NCBI RefSeq assembly: GCF_000717335.1
Contig: NZ_JNYZ01000025.1
Coordinates: 1-64,000, forward strand
Reading direction: 5' to 3'
DNA: 64,000 bases
From: Amycolatopsis jejuensis
GTDB lineage: Bacteria; Actinomycetota; Actinomycetes; Mycobacteriales; Pseudonocardiaceae
Part shown: positions 42,506 to 50,761 of the stretch, one piece after another
Position numbering within the stretch: the first letter of the stretch is position 1
How the letters are laid out: each line of letters starts with the position of its first letter
Translations under genes and position numbers: made by a program
The notes under the pieces: model-generated
The model's database searches: none
Told to the model about the DNA's origin: nothing
What the model saw: the letters and a program-made list of their open reading frames with translations, nothing else

Positions 42506-42847
42506 GTGCCGGACAAGGAATTCGAACGGATCATCAGCGCCCTGCGAGACGTCGAGCGCGGCCGCGGCCGCGACTACACGTCCTTCAGCGTGCGCGGCAA
42601 GCGGTTCGGGTACCACTGGCCGCGCACGGACACGGTCGGCCTCAAGCAGACGATCTCCGAGCAGCAGGCACTCGTCGCGGAACGCCCGGAGGTCTTCGAG
42701 GTCCAGTTCACGGCGGGCGGGTTCGGCTGGGTGGTGGTCCAGCTGAGCGGCATCGAGCGAGACGAACTCGCGGAACTGGTGTATGAGGCGTGGCGGCTTT
42801 CGGCTCCGGAGGAGCTGGTGGCGGAGGTTCCGTTACCGCAGCTGTGA
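42506..42847 (+). CDS. MmcQ/YjbR-family protein
   Basis: A 113-residue protein: VERGRGRDYTSFSVRGKRFGYHWPRTD, QALVAERPEVFEVQFTAGGFGWVVVQLSGIERDELAELVYEAWRLSAPEEL. This is the MmcQ/YjbR fold, a CyaY-like domain whose function is not settled though often called DNA-binding. GTG 42506 is the only plausible start. It is divergent from the ligase gene. Its last ten codons (VAEVPLPQL) are the template for two diverged copies further downstream. Confidence 0.85.
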   Translation: MPDKEFERIISALRDVERGRGRDYTSFSVRGKRFGYHWPRTDTVGLKQTISEQQALVAERPEVFEVQFTAGGFGWVVVQLSGIERDELAELVYEAWRLSAPEELVAEVPLPQL

Positions 42848-43305
42848 TCCTGCGGTTCCGGCACGGGATGGGCGCGGAGTTTCGTTGCCACCGCTGCGCT
42901 TACGGCACCGGCCGCGGAGGTCTTGGTGCGGTGAGCCCGCGCATCCAGCGCCGGTCGCGGAGGTTCCGTTAGCGCCGCCGTGATCCTGCGGCCCCGCATC
43001 CGGAGGCGCCGGAGGCGGAGACCCGGTCGCCACAGCCGTGAACCTGCCCATCCAAGACCGGCGGCGCAGGTCGCCGAAGGTCCGTTACCGCAAGCCGTGA
43101 TCCCGCGGCTCCGCATCCGGAGGCGGAGACCCGGTCGCTACAGCCGTGAACCTGCACCTCCGGCCGCCGGAATCCTGCCGCAGCATCCTCGCCGCGGTGC
43201 CCGATCTGCTTCGCGCCCCGTCCGGCCGGAGTGCCGCGGCTGTCCACATGCGACAGATCACCCGCCGAACCTGGCGCCACCGCCGCCATTCCGCGGCCCC
43301 GCCCG
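42848..43305. repeat. Gene-free tail with copies of the MmcQ gene end
   Basis: No gene is seen. The 3-prime end of the MmcQ gene (GCGGAGGTTCCGTTACCGC, 42822-42840) recurs diverged at 42954-43001 and 43070-43117, each with the following GTGATCCTGCGG-like segment. A second word, GGAGGCGGAGACCCGGTCGC, occurs at 43011 and 43119 and continues for about 37 bases with one mismatch. Confidence 0.75.
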
Positions 43306-43866
43306 TCACCAGGGGTTGTTGTCCTGCTCGTCGGGGTCGACGCGGCCCGGGCGGCGGGGCGAGAGCGGAGTCGGGGGCGGCGGGGTCGCCGGTGGGCGTG
43401 CGGCCGGTCCCGCGGCAGGGGCCGGGGGCGGTTCCGGTGCCGGAGGCGGCGGGCTGTCCTGCGGATCAACCGGGTCGGGGAAGCGGTCGCGGAGGGTGCC
43501 GAGGAGTGCGGTGCGGGTGTCCGGGTCCTCGTCGCCCAGCTGGCGGCCCATCACCTCGGCCACGCGGTCGGTGATCCCCGACTGCGCACGCCGCATCGTG
43601 GACAGCACCATGCGCGCCAGTTCCTCCGGCGGGATGGTGCGGGTGCGCGAGCCGAACACGAGGTCCGACACGATCCCGTCCGCGCCGACGGTGACCCGCA
43701 CCGTCCCGTCCGGGCTCGCCGCCGTCAGCCGCAGCTGCTCGGTTTCCTGCTGGGCCGCCGCGTAGCGTTCCGCTTTGCGGGCGAACCCGGCCGCCCATTC
43801 GTCCATCCGCCGGATCGCCTCGTCGGGGTCCCTGATCAGGTCGCCCAGCCCACCCGCACCGGTCAT
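43306..43866 (-). CDS. YbaB/EbfC-like protein of an ESX operon
   Basis: A 186-residue protein. The N-terminal two thirds (DEAIRRMDEWAAGFARKAER, TEQLRLTAASPDGTVRVTV, GADGIVSDLVFG, PPEELARMVLSTMRRAQSG) match the YbaB/EbfC family; the last 55 residues are Pro-rich (PPPPAPEPPPAPAAGP). In actinobacteria such proteins are frequent partners of ESX substrates. ATG 43866 is preferred over 43893. It is the last gene of the leftward ESX-associated operon. Confidence 0.8.
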   Translation of the reverse strand: MTGAGGLGDLIRDPDEAIRRMDEWAAGFARKAERYAAAQQETEQLRLTAASPDGTVRVTVGADGIVSDLVFGSRTRTIPPEELARMVLSTMRRAQSGITDRVAEVMGRQLGDEDPDTRTALLGTLRDRFPDPVDPQDSPPPPAPEPPPAPAAGPAARPPATPPPPTPLSPRRPGRVDPDEQDNNPW

Positions 43867-43905
43867 GCTTCGTTTCTCCTCGAATCCCGTCACCCGCCCG
43901 GCGGG

Positions 43906-45141
43906 TCACTCCTGCGGCGTGCGGTTCACGATCCGGAAGTCCGCCGGCCTGCTCACCCGCCGCTGCTCCACCGGATCGCGGTCGGCGGGCACGGAACCGT
44001 CGTCCTGGACCGCCTCCCGGTGGGCCGCGACCGTACCAGAGCCCGAACCGAACCGGCTCGACGCAGTCTGCTCCGCCTCGTCGGGAGTGATCGGCTCGAC
44101 CCGCCGCAACGCGGTCTCCGCGAGCGGCGCCTGATGCGCGGCGGCCATCCCGCTGTCCGGTTCGACGCGATGCAGCACCCGCTCCGCACCCCCGACCTGA
44201 CGACCCTCGACCACCGGATCCCGATGCGCGGCAACCAAACCCTCCGCGGCCTCCCCCCGCTGCAGCATCGGCTCCACCGACGCCTGCCGCGCAGCCATCG
44301 GCGCCTCCGCCGCGACACCCCGCTGCAACGTCGGCTCCCCGGCCGCATCACGGCCCGCCGGAACAGAACCATCCTCCGCCGAACCACGGCGCAGCGTCGG
44401 CTCACCGCTGTCAGGCCCGAACCGTTGCAACGTCCGGTCTTCCGCGTCGCGGTGCAGCGTCCGATCCTCACCACCCGCATCACCCCGGCGCAACGTCTGC
44501 TCGCCGCCGTCGGGCCCGGACCGCTGCAGCGTCCGGTCCTCGCCTTCCGGATCACCGCGCCGCAGCGTGCGCTCGCCGTCCACCGGATCCTGGCTCGCGG
44601 GCACCGAGTCCGCCGAACCACGCCGCAACGTCGGTTCCCCGGCCTCGTCACGGCCTGCGGGAACCGAACCATCGTCCGGCGAACCACTCCGCAACGTCGG
44701 CTCCCCGGCCTCGTCACGACCCGCCGGAACAGAACCATCCTCCGCCGAACCACGCCGCAACGTCGGTTCGCTGCCTGCCAGCGGCGACTGGCGGGCCGAA
44801 CCCAGCCCGTCGCCGCCGCGGTGCAGGTCGCTTTCCGCCGAGGCCTGCTTCTTGAACGGCTGGGCCTCGCTTTCGTCGCCCTCCTGGTAGGCCTTCGCCG
44901 CGGTGCGGACGTTGTCGGCCGTCGCGCGGACACCCTCGATCGCCGCGCTCACCGACTCCTTCGCCTTCTCCCCCGTCGGGTTGATGATCGGCGGAAGGAA
45001 CGCGCACAGCAGCCCGTACGCGTGGTCGGACATCGCGTAGTCCGCGGCCTGCACCGCCTTGTTCAGCCGGTCGATCAGGCCGTCGAGGTGGCTCGCGTGC
45101 GCCACCAGCTCGTCGGGCTCGACCTGGAACTGCCCGCTCAC
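43906..45141 (-). CDS. EspC-like ESX substrate with a long repeat tail
   Basis: A 411-residue protein. The first 100 residues (FQVEPDELVAHASHLDGLID, AIEGVRATADNVRTAAKAY) match the EspC/WXG100-like helical hairpin secreted through type VII systems. From about residue 120 the chain is made of tandem repeats built around EPTLRRGSAEDGSVPAGRDE (22-residue unit) and shorter TLRRG, TLQRS and TLHR units, about eleven TL(R/Q/H)R cores, rich in Gly, Asp, Glu and Arg. The tail is probably disordered; its role is unknown. The repeats are also close at the DNA level (44300-44770). Confidence 0.82.
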   Translation of the reverse strand: MSGQFQVEPDELVAHASHLDGLIDRLNKAVQAADYAMSDHAYGLLCAFLPPIINPTGEKAKESVSAAIEGVRATADNVRTAAKAYQEGDESEAQPFKKQASAESDLHRGGDGLGSARQSPLAGSEPTLRRGSAEDGSVPAGRDEAGEPTLRSGSPDDGSVPAGRDEAGEPTLRRGSADSVPASQDPVDGERTLRRGDPEGEDRTLQRSGPDGGEQTLRRGDAGGEDRTLHRDAEDRTLQRFGPDSGEPTLRRGSAEDGSVPAGRDAAGEPTLQRGVAAEAPMAARQASVEPMLQRGEAAEGLVAAHRDPVVEGRQVGGAERVLHRVEPDSGMAAAHQAPLAETALRRVEPITPDEAEQTASSRFGSGSGTVAAHREAVQDDGSVPADRDPVEQRRVSRPADFRIVNRTPQE

Positions 45142-45148
45142 TCCCGCC

Positions 45149-47278
45149 TCACTTCCAGTCCTGGTTCTTCCAGTCCCCGATCACCGGCGGCGCGACGACC
45201 TCGTCCGGCGCGAAGAACGACGGATCGTCCGACTCGACGTAGTCCGCGATCTTGTGCTCCTTGTCCTCCGGTCCCGTACCGCCCCGGCCGCCCCCGGCAC
45301 CCATGCCGCCCATGCCAGGGGAACCCGGCGCACCCTTGCCGCCGGCACCCGGGCCGCGGCTCAGCGGCTCCTCGCCCGGGTTGCCGATCGCCCCGGTGAC
45401 CGCACCCGGACTCGCCGGACCCACCGCGCGTCCGCCGAAACCGCTCCCGCCCCCGCCGAGGCGGCTGCTGATGCTTTCGCCGTTCACGCCACCGGTGCGG
45501 CCGATCCCCGGGACCTTGCCGCCGGACCCGCCGAGCGGGCCTCCGGTCGTGCTGTCCGGGATCTTGCCGGACAGCGGCGGGATCTTCCCGAGCGGACTCT
45601 CCCCGATCGACGGGATCTTCCCGCCCAGCGGGCTCCCGGTCGACGGAATCCTGCCGCCGGTCGGACCGCTGGTCGACGGGATCTTCCCGCTGAACGGAGT
45701 AGTACCCGTCGACGGGATCTTGCTCCCGCCAGGTCCGCTGTTCGGGGTGAACGGCGGCGGGGTGAACGACGGCGGCGTGAACCCCGGACCTCCGCCCGGC
45801 CCGCCACCGGCAGGACCACCCGGCACCCCGGGACCGCCGCCCGGGAAGACGGGCCCGCCGCCGCGGGTGTCCGGCAGGTTCAGCGGCGGCGGCGTGAACC
45901 CTTGCACCTTCGTGGAATCGGTGTTCCCGGGGTGGAATCCGCCGGGAATCGTGCTGCCGCCGGGCGTGTCCGGCAGATGCAGCGGCGGCGGGGTGAAGTT
46001 CCCGCTCCCGCCCGGAATCGACGAGCCACCCGGGCCGCCCGGCATCTCGAACTTCGGCGGCACCGTGGTGTGGCTGCTGCCCAGCGGCTTCCCGTCGGGG
46101 CCGATCCCGCCGGGATTGCCGCCCAGCGGCATCCCGTCCGGCCCGATCCCCCCTGGCCCCATCGGTTTCCCGTCCGGACCCATCGCCAACGGCTTCCCAT
46201 CGGGACCCATCGGCAGCGGCTTGCCGTCCGGACCCATCGGCAGCGGCTTGCCGTCCGGACCCATGGGCAGCGGTTTCCCATCGGGACCCATCGGCAGCGG
46301 TTTCCCGTCCGGACCCATCGGCAACGGCTTCCCGTCGGGACCCAGCGCGCCCGGATGCCCGTCCGGCCCGCCGCGGATCAGCTGCGCCGGATCCCGGTGC
46401 GCTTCGGTCTCGCCGCCGGGAAGTTTCGGCGGCGCAACGAACTGCGGCGTCGCCACCGCCCCGCCGACGGTCTGGTCGAAGCGCGTCATGATCTGCGCCG
46501 CCTGGTCGCGCGCGGCCTGCTGGTCGCGGAACGTCTTCATCGCCGCACCCGCCGCGAGCGCGTACACGACCGGGTCACGGATGGTCTGGAGCTGCGCGTT
46601 CGCGTCCTGCACCGAGAATTTCACCGGTGGGTTCGCGACCATCGCCTTCTGCGTCTCGTGCAGCGCCTGCGAGTGGATTTCCTGCTGCCGCCCGGAAAGC
46701 GTCGCACCCTGCGCCGTCGACCCCAGCCACTTGCCGACGTTCGCCAGGTGCTCCCGCGCGGCGTCCCCGCCCCCGCCGCGCCAGTTCGCCGTGCTCGCGT
46801 TGATCGCAGCCGCGAGGTTTTTCTGGTGCCCGGCAAGGTCATTGCCGATGCGGACCCATTCCTCCGACGACTCCGCGACCGTCTTCGAGTCCGCCCCCGT
46901 GCTGATCGCCCGCAGCATCAGCTCGTGCGACGCGTTGCGCCACTCGGTGTGCGGGGCGGTACCGGGCTTGCGCAGCTCCAGCCCGTCGCCGAGGTCGCCC
47001 TTCGCGTCGTGCAGGTGCTTCTCGTACCGTTCCTGGATTTTCCGGTCCCGCAGCTTGGGATCGACGACGGGGCCGAGCCAGCCCTTGCGGATCTCCTCGT
47101 CGATCTCGCGCGTGGCCTCGTCCCGGATCTCGTCGCCGGAGCGCACATCGTCCGATTTCACCGGCCCGATGTAGTACTTCGACGACGGATCCGCAGTGAC
47201 CTCGTAGTACGGGCTGCGTGGATCGTAGTCCGGCGACTTCGGATCGGACACGGACGCATGGTTTTCGGTGACAGCCAC
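45149..47278 (-). CDS. PPE-like ESX-associated protein, Pro/Gly-rich
   Basis: A 709-residue protein. The helical N-terminal third (about 120-290) includes HQKNLAAAINASTANWRGGGGDAAREHLANVGKW, with the WxG turn of ESX substrates, and resembles PPE-type long helical proteins. A repeat region of nine-residue MGPDGKPLP units follows (about residues 310-380), then a low-complexity C-terminus rich in Gly and Pro with PGGSxIPGG, FTPPPLxLPD and GKIPS repeats. It is likely secreted or surface exposed. GTG 47278 follows GAGGGAGA; no other start fits. Confidence 0.8.
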   Translation of the reverse strand: MAVTENHASVSDPKSPDYDPRSPYYEVTADPSSKYYIGPVKSDDVRSGDEIRDEATREIDEEIRKGWLGPVVDPKLRDRKIQERYEKHLHDAKGDLGDGLELRKPGTAPHTEWRNASHELMLRAISTGADSKTVAESSEEWVRIGNDLAGHQKNLAAAINASTANWRGGGGDAAREHLANVGKWLGSTAQGATLSGRQQEIHSQALHETQKAMVANPPVKFSVQDANAQLQTIRDPVVYALAAGAAMKTFRDQQAARDQAAQIMTRFDQTVGGAVATPQFVAPPKLPGGETEAHRDPAQLIRGGPDGHPGALGPDGKPLPMGPDGKPLPMGPDGKPLPMGPDGKPLPMGPDGKPLPMGPDGKPLAMGPDGKPMGPGGIGPDGMPLGGNPGGIGPDGKPLGSSHTTVPPKFEMPGGPGGSSIPGGSGNFTPPPLHLPDTPGGSTIPGGFHPGNTDSTKVQGFTPPPLNLPDTRGGGPVFPGGGPGVPGGPAGGGPGGGPGFTPPSFTPPPFTPNSGPGGSKIPSTGTTPFSGKIPSTSGPTGGRIPSTGSPLGGKIPSIGESPLGKIPPLSGKIPDSTTGGPLGGSGGKVPGIGRTGGVNGESISSRLGGGGSGFGGRAVGPASPGAVTGAIGNPGEEPLSRGPGAGGKGAPGSPGMGGMGAGGGRGGTGPEDKEHKIADYVESDDPSFFAPDEVVAPPVIGDWKNQDWK
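46150..46350. repeat. 27-base coding repeats (GPDGKPLPM units)
   Basis: Six to seven nearly identical 27-base units inside the PPE-like gene encode GPDGKPLPM. Close identity between units at silent positions suggests recent expansion, and the number of units is likely to vary between strains. Confidence 0.85.
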
Positions 47279-47288
47279 GAAGTCTCCC

Positions 47289-47813
47289 TCAGCTCGGCTC
47301 GCCGGCGTCAGGTAGACGCTTGAACGTGTCGCGGGTTCCGGATTCGCGCTCGCGATAATTCTTCTTGGCCAGCTTGATCGCCTCGACGTACGTCGGGAAC
47401 TCGTCGCGCGCCGCCTGCAGCTGGGTGAGCAGCCCCTGGTTGTCGCTCGCCGTGGCGACCATGTGCCCGGCGACCCAGCGCGCGGCCGGGGTCTGCGACA
47501 TCTCCGGGTGGTTCCCCAGCTTCTGCAGGGCATCCCAGCGCGCCTGCAGTGCGTCGACGACGCCTTCCAGCGACTCGATCATCTTGTCGCCGGTCGAGTC
47601 GTCGACAGCGAAAGAACCTTGCTCTGCCAGCACTTTCAGCTGCCGGCCGGCCAGCAGCGGCGCCTTCCCGGCGTCCTCGGTCGTGCCCCGCCCGACCGCG
47701 AGAACGCTCCCGGTCACCACCCTCGCCATGGCGTCGGCCTGCCGGGTCTTCTCCGCCTGGACAGTCGTCGCCACGACGGCTTTCGCCAGTGCGTCCGCTT
47801 CCGCTTCCTTCAT
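47289..47813 (-). CDS. ESX-operon helical protein, function unknown
   Basis: A 174-residue largely helical protein (EADALAKAVVATTVQAEKTRQ, KMIESLEGVVDALQARWDALQKLG, FPTYVEAIKLAKKNYRERES). I do not recognise a named family with certainty; it resembles small ESX-linked proteins of the WXG100-type size with an alpha-helical hairpin. It lies between the EspG-like and PPE-like genes, ten bases upstream of the latter, so it may be a partner of the PPE-like protein. ATG 47813 is chosen from position; the longer frame has no family-like content. Confidence 0.7.
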   Translation of the reverse strand: MKEAEADALAKAVVATTVQAEKTRQADAMARVVTGSVLAVGRGTTEDAGKAPLLAGRQLKVLAEQGSFAVDDSTGDKMIESLEGVVDALQARWDALQKLGNHPEMSQTPAARWVAGHMVATASDNQGLLTQLQAARDEFPTYVEAIKLAKKNYRERESGTRDTFKRLPDAGEPS

Positions 47814-47844
47814 CTGGGCCTTCCCTCCCTGGTTGCCCGCGTCC

Positions 47845-48690
47845 TCAGTAGACCGCGGAAATGGCTTGCTGCACGGCGCGCGCGACCTCGGACCGCCCCG
47901 CCGGCACGTAGTCGGCACTCACCTCTCCGGCATCACCGGAAGTGGTCCGGACCAGATAGCGGCCGTCCTCGGTGTCGAGCCAGCTCAGCGGATCCGCCGC
48001 CGTCCGCTCGCCGTGGCGGCCCCAGCCGGACACCGTGATGTGCCCGCCGCCGAGGCGCGGCTGCGCGAACACGCGCGCGAGCACCTCGGGACTGCCCGGC
48101 CTACGCGAGATCCGCGGGTCGGCCCGCGGCTGTACCCGGCCGCTGACCTCGATCATCCCGAACGCGTCCGTCTCCACCTCGTCCTCGGCCGCCTCGGCCC
48201 GACGGCGCGCCGTCATCGCGGACACCTCGCGCACGGTTTCCTGCCGCACAGTGTGCGCGCCGGTACTCGCCGGACGCGCCCGCGGCAGCACCCCGGTGAC
48301 GACCTCCACCAGCTCCTCGTCGGCGAACAGCGAGAACAGCAGCTCGTCCGACTCCGGGTCCTGCGTGATCCCGAGCGCCTGGCGGCCGTCGGTGAGCGCG
48401 AGGACCGCGATGTCCGCGCCGAGCCCGTCGATCCCGCTCACCGCAACGGATACCCGCGGGCGCGCGAGCAGCCCGAAGGCCAAGCGCACCCGGGGAATCA
48501 GGTCGCCGTTCGCCGACAGCCTGCGTTCCTCGACCGCGCGGTGCACCTGCGCGGCGACCCGGACGAACCGCACCGGATCCGACGGCACCGCACCGATCCG
48601 CAGCGGGTACCGGCGGATGTCCCCGCCGGTCGCCTCCCCGATCACGAGTGCTTCGACGACGTCGAGACCGAACTCGAACCTGTCCGCCAT
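47845..48690 (-). CDS. EspG-family ESX secretion-associated chaperone
   Basis: A 281-residue protein that fits the EspG family: FEFGLDVVEALVIGEATGGD at the start, RLSANGDLIPRVRLAFGLLARPRVSVAVSG, LFSLFADEELVEVVTGVLPRA, and a C-terminal FAQPRLGGGHITVSGWGRHG with YLVRTTSGDAGEVSADYVPAG. EspG proteins bind PPE-type substrates in the cytosol and bring them to the secretion machine. Its location as first gene of the operon with a PPE-like protein fits. ATG 48690 is preferred over 48765. Confidence 0.78.
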   Translation of the reverse strand: MADRFEFGLDVVEALVIGEATGGDIRRYPLRIGAVPSDPVRFVRVAAQVHRAVEERRLSANGDLIPRVRLAFGLLARPRVSVAVSGIDGLGADIAVLALTDGRQALGITQDPESDELLFSLFADEELVEVVTGVLPRARPASTGAHTVRQETVREVSAMTARRRAEAAEDEVETDAFGMIEVSGRVQPRADPRISRRPGSPEVLARVFAQPRLGGGHITVSGWGRHGERTAADPLSWLDTEDGRYLVRTTSGDAGEVSADYVPAGRSEVARAVQQAISAVY

Positions 48691-48978
48691 CCCGAGAACA
48701 TCCTTCCCACGGCGGTCGTATGCGGCCGCCCGGAACCCGATCGTACCGACGGATTGCCTTGCCATGCCACGGAATCACAACGCGGGAACCGTAGCAGTGG
48801 CGCTGGTGGCCCAGATCACGACCGGCGCGCTTGCCTCAAGGGGCACAGCGTTGTGCCCTCACGGACACGACCGGCCCCCTCGCCGTGCGCGTTTCTTGAC
48901 GGATGCGTGCCCCGAAGCGAATTCTCCGTTGCTGGAAGGAAAACGGGAGCCGGCTCCACAATGGACTTGCGGGGTTAC

Positions 48979-49647
48979 TCAGCGTGCTGCCCGCGCGATG
49001 TCCGGTGAGCGGTAAAGGCGTTCCGGGATACTGGCCAGCGTCGAGGGGTGCACTTGTGGGCCCAGGCCGTAGAACTTCTGAAAACTCATGATCAGCGGGT
49101 GCCAGGCGTCCGGATCAATGTGGTCAGTGGTGCCGGGAGTGCGGATATCGTTGTGCACGAAGACGCGTTGTACGCGCACTTCCAGGCCCAGTACGCCGCC
49201 GCGCTGGGTTTCGTCGTCTTGGGCGAAGGGGTGGACCGACTCCAGGACCGCTTCCATCGCGACCGGGCATTCGGCGACTCTTGGTGGTGCGACGGTTTCC
49301 GACGGTATCGGGGTCAGACCGGCGTGGCTGAATTTGTCCGCCACGTGGCGGTAGCCGCGGTCCCGTTTGCGGGGTGGGACGGGGTTGGAGCCGGTCGTCA
49401 GGGCCAGGCGGTCCACGGCGGGGGCCTGGGCCGAGGAGGGGAGGTTGAGGACGCATTGGCCAGTGCGGAGGAGGTTGGTCGCGGTCTGGGATCTTGCGCC
49501 GAGGCCCAGCATTGCGCGCCAGCCCAGCCAGAAGGCGGAGGAGATGGGGGCCAGGTTGGGAGTGGAGTCTTCGTTCGTGGTGGAGATGAGGACTACCGGG
49601 GTGCCGAAGTAGAGGATGTTCGGTTCTATGGGGAGGTGAGAGGTCAC
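48979..49647 (-). CDS. Flavin reductase-like FMN-binding protein
   Basis: A 222-residue protein: VTSHLPIEPNILYFGTPVVL, PNLAPISSAFWLGWRAMLGLG, ATNLLRTGQCVLNLPS and VFVHNDIRTPGTTDHIDPDAWHPLIMSFQKFYGLG. This is the flavin reductase-like / FMN split-barrel type, similar to short-chain members that act on unknown substrates. The GTG at 49647 is the likely start; no clear Shine-Dalgarno sequence is visible. The long open frame upstream passes through the inverted repeat and is not coding. Confidence 0.82.
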   Translation of the reverse strand: MTSHLPIEPNILYFGTPVVLISTTNEDSTPNLAPISSAFWLGWRAMLGLGARSQTATNLLRTGQCVLNLPSSAQAPAVDRLALTTGSNPVPPRKRDRGYRHVADKFSHAGLTPIPSETVAPPRVAECPVAMEAVLESVHPFAQDDETQRGGVLGLEVRVQRVFVHNDIRTPGTTDHIDPDAWHPLIMSFQKFYGLGPQVHPSTLASIPERLYRSPDIARAAR

Positions 49648-49877
49648 GGGTCCAGTTTGCGGAGCCGGGGGGTGGGGGGCTGGCGGGAAATGGACGTTGC
49701 TGTTCGGTTTTCCCGGGGGAATTGTTGCGTGGGGGCACCCCGAAGCTCGATGGTGACGACGGTGTTTTGGCTTCGGATCGGGGTGCAGGGCCGGGTCTGG
49801 GTGCCTGGGGCCGCTGTGCGCGCGGGTGTGGCTGGTGTGGTGGGTGGGGCCGTGGACGGAACCTTCACGGAATGGTG

Positions 49878-49935
49878 GTCCGTGAAGGGAACCATGAGGG
49901 GGGGAATCAGATTCCGTGATGGTTCCCTTCACGGA
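49878..49935. repeat. Second locus of the GTCCGTGAAGGGAACCAT inverted repeat
   Basis: Arms at 49878-49895 and 49918-49935 are perfect 18-base inverted repeats around a 22-base loop, identical to the arms at 13145-13229. The right edge is ten bases beyond the stop of the coxM-like gene. A partial, diverged copy (GGAACCTTCACGGA) is just to the left. The rest of 49648-49945 has no gene. Confidence 0.85.
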
Positions 49936-49945
49936 CTTTTGCGCG

Positions 49946-50761
49946 TCAGGAGATTCCGGCGCTCGCCAGTGCGCGGGCGGTGAGTACGCGGGCCAGGTGT
50001 TTGCGGTATTCCGACGTTGCGTGGGGCTCTTCCGGCGGTGACGTGTCTTCTGCGGCCAGTGCGGCTGCTTCCGCGGCGGTGGCGCCGGAGGCCAGGGCGG
50101 CCTCGGTGGCGGACGCGCGCAGCGGGGTGCCGCCCATGTTGATCAGGCCTACTGCTTTGCCGGTGACTGCGACGCCCACGATGGCCCAGTCGATGGCTCG
50201 CCTCGTGAACTTTTCGAAGCCCCAGCCTTGGCCTGCTTGGCTCGGCAGGCGGATTTCGGTGAGCAGTTCGTCCGGTTCCAACGGCGTGGTGAACGGGCCC
50301 AGAAAGAAATCCGCGGCCGGGATCGTGCGTTCGCCCGACGGGCCGCGGGCTACCAGGGTGCCGTCTGCGGCGAGTACGGCCGCCGGGAGGTCTGCGGCTG
50401 CGTCGGCGTGGACCAGGGAGCCGCCGATTGTTCCCCGGTGGCGTACCTGTGGGTCGCCGACTGCGCCGGACACGTGGGCCAGCAGGGGGGCGTGCTCGGC
50501 CAGCACCGGGTCATGTTCCAGGTCGTGGTAGCGCGACAGCGCGCCGATCACCACCTCGTTGCCGTCCAGGCGGACGAACTTCAGCTCCGTGAGCGGCGCG
50601 ATGTCCACCACTACCTCGGGCGCGGCGAACCGCAGCTTCATCAGCGGCAGCAGCGAATGGCCACCGGCCAGGAGTTTGGCTTCGTCGCCGTGTTCGGCGA
50701 GCAAGGCCAGTGCCTCGTCCACAGTGGACGCTCGGCGGTAGGCGAAGCCGGCGGGGATCAC
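49946..50761 (-). CDS. coxM: Molybdenum hydroxylase FAD subunit (CoxM-like)
   Basis: A 271-residue FAD-binding subunit: [41 protein letters not shown] (FAD pyrophosphate), [20 protein letters not shown] (FAD motif), and [22 protein letters not shown]. It passes electrons from the iron-sulfur subunit to an acceptor. GTG 50761 overlaps the stop of the upstream coxS-like gene (GTGA). Confidence 0.9.
   Translation of the reverse strand: MIPAGFAYRRASTVDEALALLAEHGDEAKLLAGGHSLLPLMKLRFAAPEVVVDIAPLTELKFVRLDGNEVVIGALSRYHDLEHDPVLAEHAPLLAHVSGAVGDPQVRHRGTIGGSLVHADAAADLPAAVLAADGTLVARGPSGERTIPAADFFLGPFTTPLEPDELLTEIRLPSQAGQGWGFEKFTRRAIDWAIVGVAVTGKAVGLINMGGTPLRASATEAALASGATAAEAAALAAEDTSPPEEPHATSEYRKHLARVLTARALASAGIS

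Noticed and set aside
45059..47323. A plus-strand open frame of about 750 codons opposite the PPE-like gene.
   Set aside because: Shadow of the repeat-rich ESX gene; composition follows the opposite strand and no start signal is present.
48766..49945. A long frame continuing the flavin reductase upstream through the inverted repeat.
   Set aside because: The N-terminal extension is Pro/His-rich low complexity made by the repeat and gap; the family N-terminus begins at the GTG at 49647.
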